Shown: in pieces, positions 1 to 10,505 of the stretch
Numbering within the stretch: the first letter of the stretch is position 1
Layout of the letters: every line of letters begins with the position of its first letter
Origin: Labia minor
Taxonomy: Eukaryota; Arthropoda; Insecta; Dermaptera; Spongiphoridae
Direction of reading: 5' to 3'
Length of the DNA stretch: 64,000 nucleotides
Assembly (NCBI GenBank): GCA_963082975.1
Contig: OY720347.1
Coordinates: 27,248,221 to 27,312,220, forward strand
Notes under the pieces: generated by a model
What the model was told of the DNA's origin: nothing
Databases searched by the model: none
What the model saw: the letters and a program-made list of their open reading frames with translations, nothing else
Program-made: the position numbers and the translations under genes

Positions 1-178
1 GCATACCACTGAAGGAGAGTGTCATTATATACGATTTATTGTCTTTCATTTTAATTTTGTATGATTATCTTAATATGTAAAATTTCGTAGAATATTCATA
101 ATCTAAATTTATTTTTAATTATTTTTATTAATATTTTAATGAAATTCCTGCTCAAAATCAGGGATGCGTGCTAGATTA

Positions 179-409
179 TATGAGGGGCGCGACGATTGTC
201 ATTACTTAAAAACAAGATTTGTAAAGATTAATGTTTTTATAAAAAAATAGTGATTTTTTAAACTAAAATGTAAAATATTCTTCTATTTATTGTTTTAACG
301 TCATATTATACCCTCAAAAAATGTTCATAAAAATTATACATAACATGAAAAGGGTCCCTTTTACCTGGAAGAAAAAAAGTGTCATGTTACAAGTTTGCGC
401 CCCTCTGCT
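179..409. mobile_element. hAT-like MITE, about 230 bp
   Basis: The two ends carry inverted AGGGGCGC sequences (TATGAGGGGCGCGACG on the left; reverse complement of the right end GCAGAGGGGCGCAAAC). The 8-mer CTAGATTA lies directly outside both ends (171-178 and 410-417), the target duplication length expected of hAT transposons. There is no coding capacity, so it is a non-autonomous relic. The exact outer base is uncertain because the terminal three or four bases differ between the ends. Confidence 0.55.
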
Positions 410-417
410 CTAGATTA

Positions 418-3400
418 TTTTAATAGTTAGGAGTGCATTCTAGTGGATAATTAAAAAATCAAGAATTGATGGATGTCTGGTAACTGGCGCTCCCTTATGG
501 CATTCACTGAAATTTCTTATACATAATACTATTGGATAAAAGATAATCGATGCCTGACCACAAGTGCCCCCTTATGGCATTAATCTTAAGACTATTATTA
601 GATTATTAATTTATCTAGATACCTATATATCTTTAGTTTTTAAATTAGAGTTTAATAATGAACTTTTATACTTTCAAGTTGTACTAAAGTTTTCTTTATA
701 CATTTAAATTACGACCAATTGATATTTTTAAAACATTAGGTTTACATTAAAATTTAAAAGGGAAAAAATATTAATAATATTGATTAAAAAACATCAGAAT
801 TCTGAATTAATAAATTATAGAATTAAGATTATTTTTTTTCAGAGTCACATAATGTGACCCATTAAAGTAAAGTAAATATAAATATAAATACTGTGACGAC
901 AAACAAATATGCTATAATCTAAATGGTAAATTATTAAAACTAAGAAATATAAGTTCAAATTAAAATCATATAATAAGTTTTAATATAGGTATATTTTATT
1001 ATTTATTAGACAAACACAGAAAACCTCTTAATTATTTAATTGTAATATTTATAAAAAATAAAAATTCTTTGATTACCCATTTGCCTATAACACAGGCGTT
1101 GTTGATTGTTCCTGCCCTCTATTTGCTATGATTTTAATGATATATAATATCAGAAATAAAGGCTAATCAAATATTAATATATTTTATAAAACAAATCGTT
1201 TTGTTCTTAAATATCTTTTAATTTATTATAGTCAAATAATTAATTATAAAATTTGAAAATTACAAGGGAAAAACAAAATATTTTTTTTTGATTTAATATT
1301 TGTCGAATTATTTATATTACTTATGCAATGTTTGCATCCTCCACTTAATTCCATTTTAATGGTACCGTAATTGAAAATCGCTGACTTTTGATTGATGAAC
1401 AAATGAGGCTCCTCATTAAGTTAACTGCAGTTCAAAGACTTAAATCCATATTTTATTATTATTATTATCATTTCAGTAATTTTAACTGAAACTTGTTAAT
1501 TTAACAACATTAATGTAACCAATATTTTGTTATTCGTATGTTGTGTGTTTTCCATTACCCTTTAATTTTTCTATTTTTATTTTTATAAAAATTTTGAAAT
1601 TATTCTTAATTTTATTTACTTATATATATTATACTTATATTATTATTTATATCACTTAATTCTAAAAGGAAAAATGTACTCATATCAATTTAAAATTGCA
1701 TTTGATTTGTTCTTCATAATAAATGAAAATTCTGAATATCATTCTCATTCTTGTCAATTACCTATTCTATTAAAATGTGAAAAATTGTATTCGATAGAAT
1801 TTTCTAAATTGTTTTGATATTATTTTTCACACAACAAATAATATATGAAATAAAGAATGCCACATAGTATGGGGGTCAAAGACTCATATCCTCGTGGATC
1901 CAGGGTTCACGTCTCGAAACTGGCAAGGGAATTTTTCCAGCTAGTGTCGAAGTTACTTGATAAAAAGTATCACCTATAATCAAGAAATTTTTGAGAGGAT
2001 ACGTTCTACTGATTATAGAACTACTCGCTAAGGCGGCTCCATTGAAGGCGCTGTCATTTCAAAGGATGTATATACAAAAGAAGTTCTTTTTATAAATAAA
2101 TAATATTATATTTGTATGAAAAAAATTAATAATTAAATATAACCATTGAGAATCAAATGTTACGATATCTAAAAATTATACTATGTATAAATATTTATAT
2201 AAGGAATTTTTTTTTCTCATTTCTAAACAAAATTGGTAATATTTTTTGTCACATATCTCGTACATGTCATAAATTTTCCATTAAATTAAGTATTAACGAA
2301 ACTTTATTAATATTATATAAATATAGACCTAAAAATAGTATTGTATATAAAAGGCAATAAATATAAATTATATAAATAAGTATAATAAATTAAAATTCTT
2401 CACATACAATTGACAATAGTATGTTTTTTCTTATTGCTTGAAATTTTATAATTATAGTGAACTGTATTGTTTTCTTTTTCGGGATATTTATTACTGTTTA
2501 ATTAATTTATTTTATTTCAGACAGAATTTTTTTTTGGTGTAGCGTAAAAGAACTGGTCCAGATGTTGACAGTTGTTCATCATCCCTTCGGTTTATCTTTA
2601 AACAAAACGAGGTCTTATTTCCGTTGTCTCGCTGTTTTTTTTTATCTTTTTTCCTCTATTCTTGTTTTTAATGGTAATTTTCAAAGAAAAAAAAATATTT
2701 GATGAACGTGACGTATTTTTTTTCAATTATACTCATCAGTTTATTTTTTAAATTTGAATTCTACCCCACTATTAAGTCCACTGATAACAATTTGGTAAAC
2801 GCAATTAACATAAATCTATTTTGAATTAATGATTTAATTTTCAACTCTGTAAAAGAAATGTGACGAAAAGAATGATCCAAATTTTCAAATTCCTGCCAAT
2901 TCGCCTCGCCAGACCAACGATCCTAATTAACTGCGAAGCAACAACAGCCATTGTTTTGAGAAAAATTCACCTAAGGTGAACAATAGGTCGCTAACGTAGC
3001 ATTTTAAAGTGGCTTTTTAATTGGCCATCTGGATAATTTATTTCATGCTTAAAATAAAATGGTTCCACCCCTGTTTGTATAAATAAAGTCATCTCCTCTC
3101 TCGTCCCGTCCCACACGTTTATATATTCATTCATTAACAATGAAACATTTTACTTAGCAGTAGTTTAAGTATAGTAATCCATTGGAAACAAAACAGATTA
3201 TTTGACAGATGTTAATGTTTTGAGACAATATAAGTATCTTTTTAAAGTGATAGTAAAATTGATTTATTCCATTTTGATTTTGATCGTTTGAGGTTTAACA
3301 AAGAGTCATATAAATCTCAAATTTCATATTAAAAAATATTCTGTAAATTTTGAAATAAATTAATAAATTAAATTGGTAGTTTATTTGAAACCTTTTTTTT

Positions 3401-3544
3401 ATAAATTATTTAAATTAGTAGTTAAAAAAATCTTATTATATTTATATTATTAATAATATTGTTAAAAATAATCAAAATCTATCAACGCACAGCAGATTAC
3501 CTTATTTAACATTTGATATAAAATATATGGCCTATATAAATTTA
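418..3544. other. AT-rich non-coding stretch
   Basis: No gene is recognisable. A short motif CCCTTATGGCATT occurs twice (about 491 and 569) in similar context. Two patches have more balanced composition than their surroundings, 1,860-2,080 and 2,860-3,120; neither has a frame, hairpin or repeat partner in this window. The open frames here are AT-rich and unrecognisable. Confidence 0.5.
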
Positions 3545-3740
3545 TTATATCATTTGTGGGAAGACTGATTTGGAATACTAAGGACGCGGTGGACAGACAA
3601 TATAAGAAGGGACCTAAGAGAGAAAGGGATAAAATATATACGAACACACTTGGAGAAATATGGTTGCTGCATCCAAGAACTTTCGAATTCCGAAGAGACA
3701 CAGTGGCAGATAGATAGATAGATAGATAAATATAATTATA
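3545..3740 (+). pseudogene. RTE-type LINE 3' end fragment
   Basis: This matches the end of the RTE-like copies at 7,343-7,443, 32,737-33,014 and 38,876-39,416: the stretch encoding the GRD(M/L)(K/R)E region, then ACTCGGAGAAATATGGTTGC and the CCAAGAACTTTCGA block. It ends in a short TAGA/GATA microsatellite (about 3,711-3,728), the kind of simple-repeat tail RTE elements carry in place of poly(A). The frame is broken by several substitutions. It is a 5'-truncated, long-dead insertion. Confidence 0.65.
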
Positions 3741-3794
3741 TCATTACCTTAAATATGAGAAATAAAATAAAAAGTTTGAATATCTATAAAATAT

Positions 3795-4055
3795 ATAATT
3801 GAATCATATATCTTTATTTTTACGGTCAGTTTACATTTCTCAAAAGTTGATAGAAAACTACGAATTTGGAATAATGCATGTATAACAAATTTCATTATTC
3901 TAGCTCAAACCGTTTTTGAGTAATCTTGTCTATACACAAATACATTTTTCTCAACCTTAGTGAAAATGATTCAGGGACCTTCAAAACGTATAAAAACATC
4001 AAAATCTCAACATCGAAAATTTTCGTGATCGCAATACTATCTCTGGCGAGATGGT
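3795..4055 (-). repeat. Family C repeat, copy C1 (truncated)
   Basis: Read on the minus strand it begins TTTTTACCATCTCGCCAGAGATAGTATTG, a near-perfect hairpin, followed by CACGAAAATTTTCGATG, GGTCCCTGAATCATTTTCAC, and the block TAGAATAATGAAATTTG. It lacks the distal half seen in C3 (26,541-27,118). It is non-coding. Confidence 0.7.
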
Positions 4056-4078
4056 AAAAATATATTATTTAGATACTA

Positions 4079-4420
4079 AATCTATATATATATATAAAGG
4101 TTTTTGTCTGCACATTGATCAGAATTTAAAATTTTTTGCATATCTTCGTGTGACCTCTAGAATCCAAAAGTGACTTTAGAATTTTTCATGTCTGTCTGTC
4201 TGTCTGTCCGGAAAATAAGGATGTTATAGACTCAAAATTGGATGAACCGATTTCTATGAAATTACATCACAATATTCTTATATACCTCTATAGTAACATA
4301 GGCTATAAATTTTATTAATATCTAATCAATAACCGAAGAAATTAATTTTTAAAGTTTATATAATTCACCGTTTTGTTCATTCAAGAGCCTTGCGTGAAGA
4401 AATTAAGATGCCTTATGCAA
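4079..4420 (+). repeat. Family J repeat, putative Helitron-type 5' end
   Basis: It begins A|TCTATATATATA and then AAAGGTTTTTGTCTGCACAT, matching the sequence at 10,434-10,497 on the other strand. A (GTCT)n microsatellite follows, then GATGAACCGATTTCTATGAA, a block layout shared with families A, B and C. A 5' TC after A fits the Helitron convention, but no matching 3' end was located, so the Helitron assignment is an inference. Confidence 0.45.
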
Positions 4421-4948
4421 CATGGATAGGTAAATGAATTGGGGTGGAAGATGAGGCAATTTATAATTTTCTTCTAATTCAGATTAAGGACAAATCGGAC
4501 AACATTATATCAAATCTCGCTATATTTCTGTACAGAAATTATTCAGAGTCTTGGCAAAGCGAATCTTCATGTCGGGACTAACACCACAGAATTAGATAAG
4601 TATCTTTTAAGTGAGGAAATTAACTATGATCTAAAAAAATTAATAAATGAACTTAAAAATAAAAAAACAATAAATCAATTAATTTAAATTAATACTATTA
4701 ATGAATGTATATATTGTTAGTTTATCTATAGTTTTATAACGTTAATTATGTTAATTTTTTTTTTTATAAATTGTCTCAAGTCTCTAACTTTGCATTTTCT
4801 CAAATTTCATCATAATTAAAAATATTCAATACAAATGAAAGAATGAAAATAAAATATCAAAATGAAATGATCAAGAAATATTATACTCTATTATAACATA
4901 TACAATACTTACGAACCATAGGCGGACGAATTATTTATTAGGAGGATA
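4421..4948 (+). other. Unrecognised coding-like remnant and AT-rich DNA
   Basis: One frame stays open for about 45 codons and ends at a TAA near 4,686. It contains LGKANLHVGTNTTELDKYLL and then a lysine/leucine-rich tail. A second frame just upstream reads GVEDEAIYNFLLIQIKDKSD. Composition is less extreme than the flanks. I do not recognise the family. It adjoins family J and could be a transposon ORF remnant. The bases at 4,923-4,940 belong to the RTE copy described at 6,760. Confidence 0.3.
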
Positions 4949-5287
4949 CAGTGGCGTACCTAAGGGGTGGGCGGTGGGTGCGGTCCGCACCGGGCGGCAC
5001 TTATCTTGGGGCGGCATTTTTTATATTTAGTTATAGTTGTAAAAAGCAACTTATTCATTTCATATTTATTTTTTTTCTTTCTTGAATAATAAATGATTAT
5101 TATGATTATTATAAGTTTACTATTTGATTTATATAAATTATGATCAACTATATGATTTCGAATATTATTCCTCGGTGTATATAAATGCATTTTAGTGTAA
5201 ATTTTGAATTCTAATTCCAAGAACAGGATAATAATTTTATTTTATTGTATTCATTAAAATTCGTTTAATTCGTAAACGAATCTTTAA

Positions 5288-5449
5288 GATTTTGTTCGGC
5301 AAAATTATCTTCGTTCTACAATGAGTCAATTAAGACTACAAAATCTTGAAATATTGTCAATAGAACAAGAAATTACAAATAATATAAATTTTGAGAGCAT
5401 TATACACGATTTTTCTAGTATGAAAGCTAGAAGAGTAAATATTATATAA
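5288..5449 (+). pseudogene. hAT transposase C-terminal fragment (dimerisation region)
   Basis: An open frame of about 53 codons ends at TAA and contains NYLRSTMSQLRLQNLEILSI followed by FESIIHDFSSMKARRVNII. This matches the conserved C-terminal block of hAT transposases (NYLRSTMSQERL, a run of leucines then SIE, and a final I-DF-x3-KARR), part of the hAT dimerisation domain. The catalytic RNase H-like core is absent, so no activity is expected. The same piece, nearly identical, occurs at 24,666-24,827 in copy D3, showing the deletion derivative itself spread. Confidence 0.8.
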
Positions 5450-5475
5450 ATATGTTTACGAGTGCATACAAATAT

Positions 5476-6564
5476 TTTTTTTTTTTTTTTTTTTTATTTT
5501 CCAAATAATTTTTACATCTGCCCATTCTTTGGGCAATAATAAAATGTCTACAGTATTTACAAAAAAAACAAAATTAACATATATACATTTGCGCTGATTA
5601 GGGAATTAGGGAATATAACAGGGGAAGGAGAAGCAGAAGGTATTAGAGGTAAAAGGGGAGGTAACAAGAGGGAGCAGAGGAGGAATGGGTAGTGGATTTA
5701 GGCGAGAAGAGAAAGGACAGCGAGCTAGCGAACGATGAAGAAGTGGCTAGGGTCTGCACGTAAGTAAGTCCTGTGGCTGGAGTCTTTTAAGTCTTCTAGT
5801 TAAATGGTCTGTTGAAGTAAGTTGTCTTGCTGCTAGATTTTGGTGAGAGGTAAGTCTTTTATGATAATTATAGCTTAAATGATTTATGACTTCGGTGATA
5901 TGGGGAATATTAAATTCTTCATGGAGAAGTTTTGATGGGATGTAACGGGGAGCGCCGGATATGGTCCTAAGGACAGCGTTTTGGAACCTCTGAATGATGT
6001 TAATATTGGAAATTTTAGAGGTTCCCCACAATTGACATCCATAGGACCATATTGGCTTGATGATGGAATTGTAAATGAGGATTTTGTTGTCAAGAGTCAG
6101 GTGTGATTCCCGTCTAAGCAGCCAGCGAAGCTGGCGAAGTCTGAGCGAGAGTTGAGTTTTTTTTGTCTTTATATGATGTTTCCAGGTAAGTCTTCTGTCA
6201 AGGTGAATCCCTAAATATTTAGCGGATTCATTTTGGGGAATGAAGGAATAAAGTCTTACAGGTGGACACGTTTTTCTGTTAAGAGTGAATGTCACGTGCG
6301 TAGATTTGGTCTCATTTATAGCCATTCTCCAACGGGCTAACCAGGGTCTAATTAGGTCGAGGTGACTTTGAAGAGCAGCAGAGGCCTTTGATGAGTCTTC
6401 GTGGCTGGCCAATATCACCGTGTCATCCGCAAAGGTGGCCAGAGTGGTAAGGTCAGTCGAGGGAAAATCTGCAGTGAATAGTAGATATAAGAGGGGCCCT
6501 AGTACACTGCCTGAGGGACCCCTGCATACACACCATGTGGCTCACTGAGGACATTACCCACCAT
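5476..6564 (-). mobile_element. 5'-truncated Jockey-type LINE insertion
   Basis: A 19-bp target-site duplication TACGAGTGCATACAAATAT flanks the segment (5,457-5,475 and 6,565-6,583). The plus-strand T-run at 5,476-5,495 is the poly(A) tail of a minus-strand retrotransposon. The body encodes the end of a reverse transcriptase. The intact duplication and long open frame mark it as the youngest layer in this nest. Truncation at the 5' side is the usual outcome of target-primed reverse transcription. Confidence 0.9.
5747..6564 (-). pseudogene. Reverse transcriptase C-terminal part, Jockey-clade LINE
   Basis: Reading on the minus strand from 6,564: GVYAGVPQ, then a one-base deletion near 6,508 in what should be GSVLGP, then LLYLLFTADFPS and the catalytic FADDTVIL (about 6,415-6,435). 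An uninterrupted 223-codon frame (5,747-6,418) follows, with the thumb and C-terminal region typical of Jockey-clade RTs: ESAKYLGIHLDRRLTWKHHI, IYNSIIKPIWSYGCQLWG, IIQRFQNAVLRTISGAPRYI. Normal full ORF2 is over 800 residues and also has an endonuclease domain, so this copy is a dead fragment. Family assignment comes from motif recognition. Confidence 0.88.
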
Positions 6565-6759
6565 TACGAGTGCATACAAATATGTATGTGTAAAAAAATT
6601 TACTCTCTGTGTATTAATTAATATTAATTAAATAACTTAATAATTTATTTATGTGTATTAATTTATAAAACCACTATTTGATTGACTTATAATAGAAAGG
6701 GCGGCAAACTGGAGATCGCCCCGGGCGGCAAAAGTTCTAGGTACGCCACTGGGAGGATA

Positions 6760-7443
6760 TCAATGTGGGTTCAGGCCAAATCGATCAATATTAATTAAGA
6801 TATTTTCATTAAGGCAGATATTAGAAAAAAACGCGAATTCAATTTTTATGTTCAGTAATTATTTGTAGACTTTAGTAAAGCTTACTTAAGACTCAATAGA
6901 TCCGGATAAACTCTTTCAAATTTTGATCTTCAAATTTTTCTTGAAAGGTATTAAAGAAATAGTATGCATAAATCAATTGTAAAATATTAGGAAACCCAGA
7001 CGACTTAAATATAATAGGAGATTCGGCAATTGTAATTACAGATATCGAGTAAAAATTAATCGATTTAGGAAAAGAGATGGGGATTTAAATTAATAGTGAT
7101 AAATATATAAAAATATTTAGTAACAAACAGGAACAATATTAACATACAAAATCTTAATATACAAAATGTAGAATTTAAATATGTAGAAAAATTGAATGTA
7201 ATTACGAAGGATAATAATATTTGAGAAGAATTTAAATCGAGGTTGCAATCGAGAAACGCCTGTTATCATGCAGTAAAGAGGCTTATCTCATCAAAATTAT
7301 TATCAAAGGGGATAAAAATTAATTACTTAATTAACGTCCGCTTGGAAGACCAAGGACGCGTAGGGAGGGACGTAAGAGAGATGGGACAGGAAAGAAGTTG
7401 AATGGATGTGGCTCAGGATAGGGACACTCGGAGAAATGTGGTT
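6760..7443 (+). pseudogene. RTE-type LINE reverse transcriptase, heavily decayed
   Basis: The segment starts in QCGFRPNRS (first residues YQ come from 4,923-4,940 before the hAT insertion). Shifted frames then read FSLRQILEK, FVDFSKAY (RT motif A with its aspartate) and DSID. Later sequence matches the RTE 3' region, with GRPRTR-like coding around 7,340-7,360 and ACACTCGGAGAAATGTGGTT at about 7,424. Internal deletions remove the YADD region. At 7,444 it abuts Helitron 3'-end sequence. Similar 3' ends lie at 3,545, 32,737 and 38,876, so this family was once active here. Confidence 0.7.
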
Positions 7444-7634
7444 GTTGATTAAATTAAAATATATTTTAAATAAGAATACAAAAAGAAATGAATGTTTTAT
7501 GTAATATACTGATTGAAACAAAATGGGTGAAAACCTTTTTCTACTTTCAACCAAATACTATGTACCACTCGGGGGTACAGGGGCGAAGCCCCCGTCTAGG
7601 TGTGAAGAGCGCCGAAAGCGCTCTGAGCAGCTAG
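7444..7634 (+). mobile_element. Helitron 3' end, family F copy F1
   Basis: The end has the hallmarks of a Helitron 3' terminus: a perfect hairpin GAGCGCCGAAAGCGCTC, a 6-base spacer, then CTAG followed by T. About 190 bp upstream is shared with the copy at 29,493-29,674 (GATTGAAACAAAATGG, CTTTCAACCAAATACTATGT, CCACTCGGGGGTACAGGG). It is non-coding and non-autonomous. The 5' start is not defined because it is joined to RTE sequence. Confidence 0.72.
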
Positions 7635-7899
7635 TAAAATATATAAATATAAGTTATAATTAGAAATACGTAAAATTTTCAATACTTACTTACCATAAAA
7701 TAATAGTATAAAAGTAAAAATGTTCACTTACCATTACCACCAATGCTATTTTTGAATAAATCATGTAAAATAAAATAATAATATAGAATTTGTAGTGCCA
7801 TGGTTAGGGTTATTTGAAATTATTATCTTCTTTCTGAAAAATAGAAATAATTAATACTAACTGGCCAATGCGAAGATCTCTCACAGATATAGTAATGAA

Positions 7900-8148
7900 C
7901 AGTGGTGTATTGGGAGGGGAACGCGGGGGAACGACGTTCCCTTACCTTTTTTCAGAACCGGAATGCAGTGACACCTCCCACTTAAATCTACTGTTAGTAT
8001 TTCTTTTTTTTTGTGTTCGTTAATATTTTGTATAGTAAGAATAAGAAAAAATAAAAACTTATATGGAAGAAATAGTTTGCTGAAAATAGGACTTTAATTT
8101 GCTCCCACTATGCGTTCCCTTACTTCTTATTTTACCAATACATCATTG
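7900..8148 (+). mobile_element. hAT MITE, family L copy L1
   Basis: A 249-bp element with ends CAGTGGTGTATTGGGAGG and the inverse CCAATACATCATTG, flanked by the exact 8-bp duplication GTAATGAA (7,892-7,899 and 8,149-8,156). No coding content. A second copy lies at 31,972-32,207. Confidence 0.82.
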
Positions 8149-8262
8149 GTAATGAATAAACGCGTATTAAAACAGTCAAATTATTTCAAATCCTTTTTAT
8201 TTAAAAATATCTTCTGTAAAGATACAAAGAAAAGATAAGTGAAGCAAGTTTAAATTATTATT

Positions 8263-8337
8263 TAATACATAGTAATTTGTTGAAAGTCGGTATGTGAAAG
8301 ATTTTAATTCATTTTAATTCAATCAGTATATTAAAAT
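8263..8337 (-). repeat. Helitron-related inverted partner of 8,700-8,830
   Basis: About 62 bases here (TTTGTTGAAAGTC ... TTCAATCAGTATATT) are the reverse complement, with a few mismatches, of 8,714-8,786. Both resemble family F. The two arms are about 380 bp apart and could form a long hairpin. Confidence 0.6.
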
Positions 8338-8699
8338 AGTTATATCCACGACGGTGTTTAAATTCCTTTGTTGATCACTTTTGAGTAGCATATCATCTTT
8401 TTTCGATTTTTAAATTGTTTATAAAACAAGTTCTTTTATTTTTCTGTGTAGATGTCCTCAGAAAAATTAACATGGTTTAATAAACCAATGTTTAATTTAT
8501 ATCATCATTGGACATCTTGACTACAAAAAAATATTATTTTAAGTTCTAATATTCTATAATATTAAAATTAAAATTAAATTAAATTGAATATTACTTCTAA
8601 GTGATTAATATTTTCTAAAATAAAGTAAGTAATATTTTTTATGTTTAAATTTATATTTTAAAAAATAGTACAATTTTCAAATTTGAGTGAAAACGAAGA

Positions 8700-8830
8700 C
8701 CAAATGAGAGAAAAAATATACTGATTGAATTAAAATGAATTAAAACCTTTCGCATACAGACTTTCAACAAATTAATATATATTACATCGGAGGTACAGGT
8801 GGCAGAGCCGAAGGCGCTCTGGGAAGCTAG
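8700..8830 (+). mobile_element. Helitron-like 3' end, diverged family F copy F2
   Basis: It carries ATACTGATTGAATTAAAATG, ACTTTCAACAAATTAATA and GGTACAGGTGGCAGAGCC, and ends in GCCGAAGGCGCTCTGGGAAG then CTAG|T. The hairpin arm on the left is partly lost (GAGCCGAAGGCGCTC). It is diverged from F1 and F3. Confidence 0.6.
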
Positions 8831-8837
8831 TGTATAG

Positions 8838-10433
8838 GTATTTTATTCAACTATTTTTAAATAAAATATTTTCTTTTCAATTGATATAAAAATACTAAAA
8901 AAATGAAAACTAATTAATATATAAATTATGTACGATGGGTTTATTAAATGGAAAAATTAAATGCTGACATTTACGTGGGAGGGGGGGGGGGAGATTTAAA
9001 AAAACGATTACAACAAGTAATTAATTAATTAATTTATCGTCAAATCTCATTAATAATACAGAGAGAAATTTAAATATTTATATAAAACGAACATTAAAAT
9101 TATTAATTATACAACTTTAAAATTCAAGAGTTTTTAACATTGAATAAAATTCATAAAATTCATAAAAAACTAATCAATATATTCTAAGTAAATATTTATA
9201 TAGATAAAATAATATATATTTCTAAATTATTTTAAACTTTTAAAAATAAATGTAAATATGTAAGAAATATTGTTTTTAGATCGATGCACATTGACTGGCA
9301 AACGGTTTCGAATTGCTGAACAAGTGCGAAAAACGAACTTTCGACACGGTCTCGCCATGTTGTAAGAAAGATGGGTAAAGGTTGTAAAAAATGATGGAAA
9401 ATATTGTGATTAATATATATTGTACTAATTTTTCTGAATAAATGCCTTTTTAAATTGATAAAATGATCAGATTACATGTAATTAAATTATTAATTAATTA
9501 ATTAATTCTAGGTATAATTTAAGAGGTTAATTGTTTTTGTCTGTTGCATTTATGTCTAGTTGGTCACTAGAATGTTTTTTCTAAGCTCTCCGATTTCAAA
9601 TGAATAACACTCTGAAAAAAAATTACCGTTTCATGGAATATTTATAAATTTTTCAAAGTAATAAATTTTTCAACATCTTATGCTTACTTTACTTAATAAA
9701 AGCACCTGAGACTCATTTATCCATATGTTGACCTTAAGGAAAGTTTAAGTGGTGAAGGGTTTGAAGAAAGAAATTAAATTAAGCAAAATATAAAATTATA
9801 AACCAAAATATTTGAAATTCGAAAATAATCGAATATGTATATTTATTTTTAATAAAAATTATTAATAATAAATAAAGAATTGTGTTATTCTATAAAATGC
9901 GTTTTTATTAGAATTATGAGAATTAATTCATATTTTCCCTGGACATGTGGCAAATGCTAATTAGGAAAATTATGAAAATAGGTCCAAATGAATCTCATTT
10001 CACCTATTCGCTAAAAACAAAATAACTTTTATTATAAAATCTGTTAGGATAACATAAAAAAGTATGAAAAGTTTATGAAGAATGAGGAGATATTGATGAT
10101 TAAAAATACACGAGAACTTGTCCAATCTAATCTAACCGTTAAATCCCCCACCACGACCATAAAAATTAAAACTTAATCTAATTTCTTTTGACTTACTCTT
10201 TTCTTTAATTAAAATGTCAATCCGTTTGTTCAATAATAATTTATGAATTATTATTATTAATCTATAATCAAATATCTTTGTATATCTTGTAACTTTACTG
10301 TACAAAAGTATAAACTTTATATCAAAAAAAGTATGATTATTAAAAAATATCCAACGAATAAATATTTATTAATATTTAGCCCATTGTGTTTTTTATATTA
10401 AATTTTATTAACAATTCATAATTTATAATTATT
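8838..10433. other. AT-rich non-coding stretch
   Basis: No gene or repeat partner is visible. It contains a G-run of about 12 at 8,979-8,991 and short AATT-rich tandem repeats (9,021, 9,488). A slightly more complex patch is at 9,290-9,370. Confidence 0.5.
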
Positions 10434-10497
10434 ATATAATTTATAAGATATACAAAAAATTTTAAATTCTGAACATTGGGCAGGCAAAAACCTTTTT
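10434..10497 (-). repeat. Family J 5' fragment
   Basis: The reverse complement reads AAAAAGGTTTTTGCCTGC, then AATGTTCAGAATTTAAAATT, matching 4,090-4,150. The 3' part of J is missing. A hAT element is inserted at its outer edge. Confidence 0.55.
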
Positions 10498-10505
10498 ATA
10501 TACAC

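Larger units (their letters stand above)
4949..6751 (+). mobile_element. hAT transposon derivative, family D copy D1 (interrupted)
   Basis: Termini are CAGTGGCGTACCTA and its inverse TAGGTACGCCACTG, a classic hAT-type end. An exact 8-bp target duplication GGAGGATA flanks it (4,941-4,948 and 6,752-6,759). The interior is a deletion derivative that keeps the last part of the transposase (5,288-5,449). It is split by a Jockey-type LINE at 5,476-6,564, so the hAT proper is about 700 bp. It sits inside an older RTE element: joining the flanks restores the frame for YQCGFRPNRS. Related copies lie at 18,076 and 24,346. Confidence 0.88.

Noticed and set aside
1880-1945. GGGTTCACGTCTCGAAAC as a polymerase III B box
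   Set aside because: No A box at proper distance and no tRNA-like fold.
4960-5220. 86-codon minus-strand frame and its twin at 18,469-18,660 (+)
   Set aside because: Both are the non-coding part of hAT family D read in an arbitrary frame; isoleucine/asparagine-rich, with no motif.
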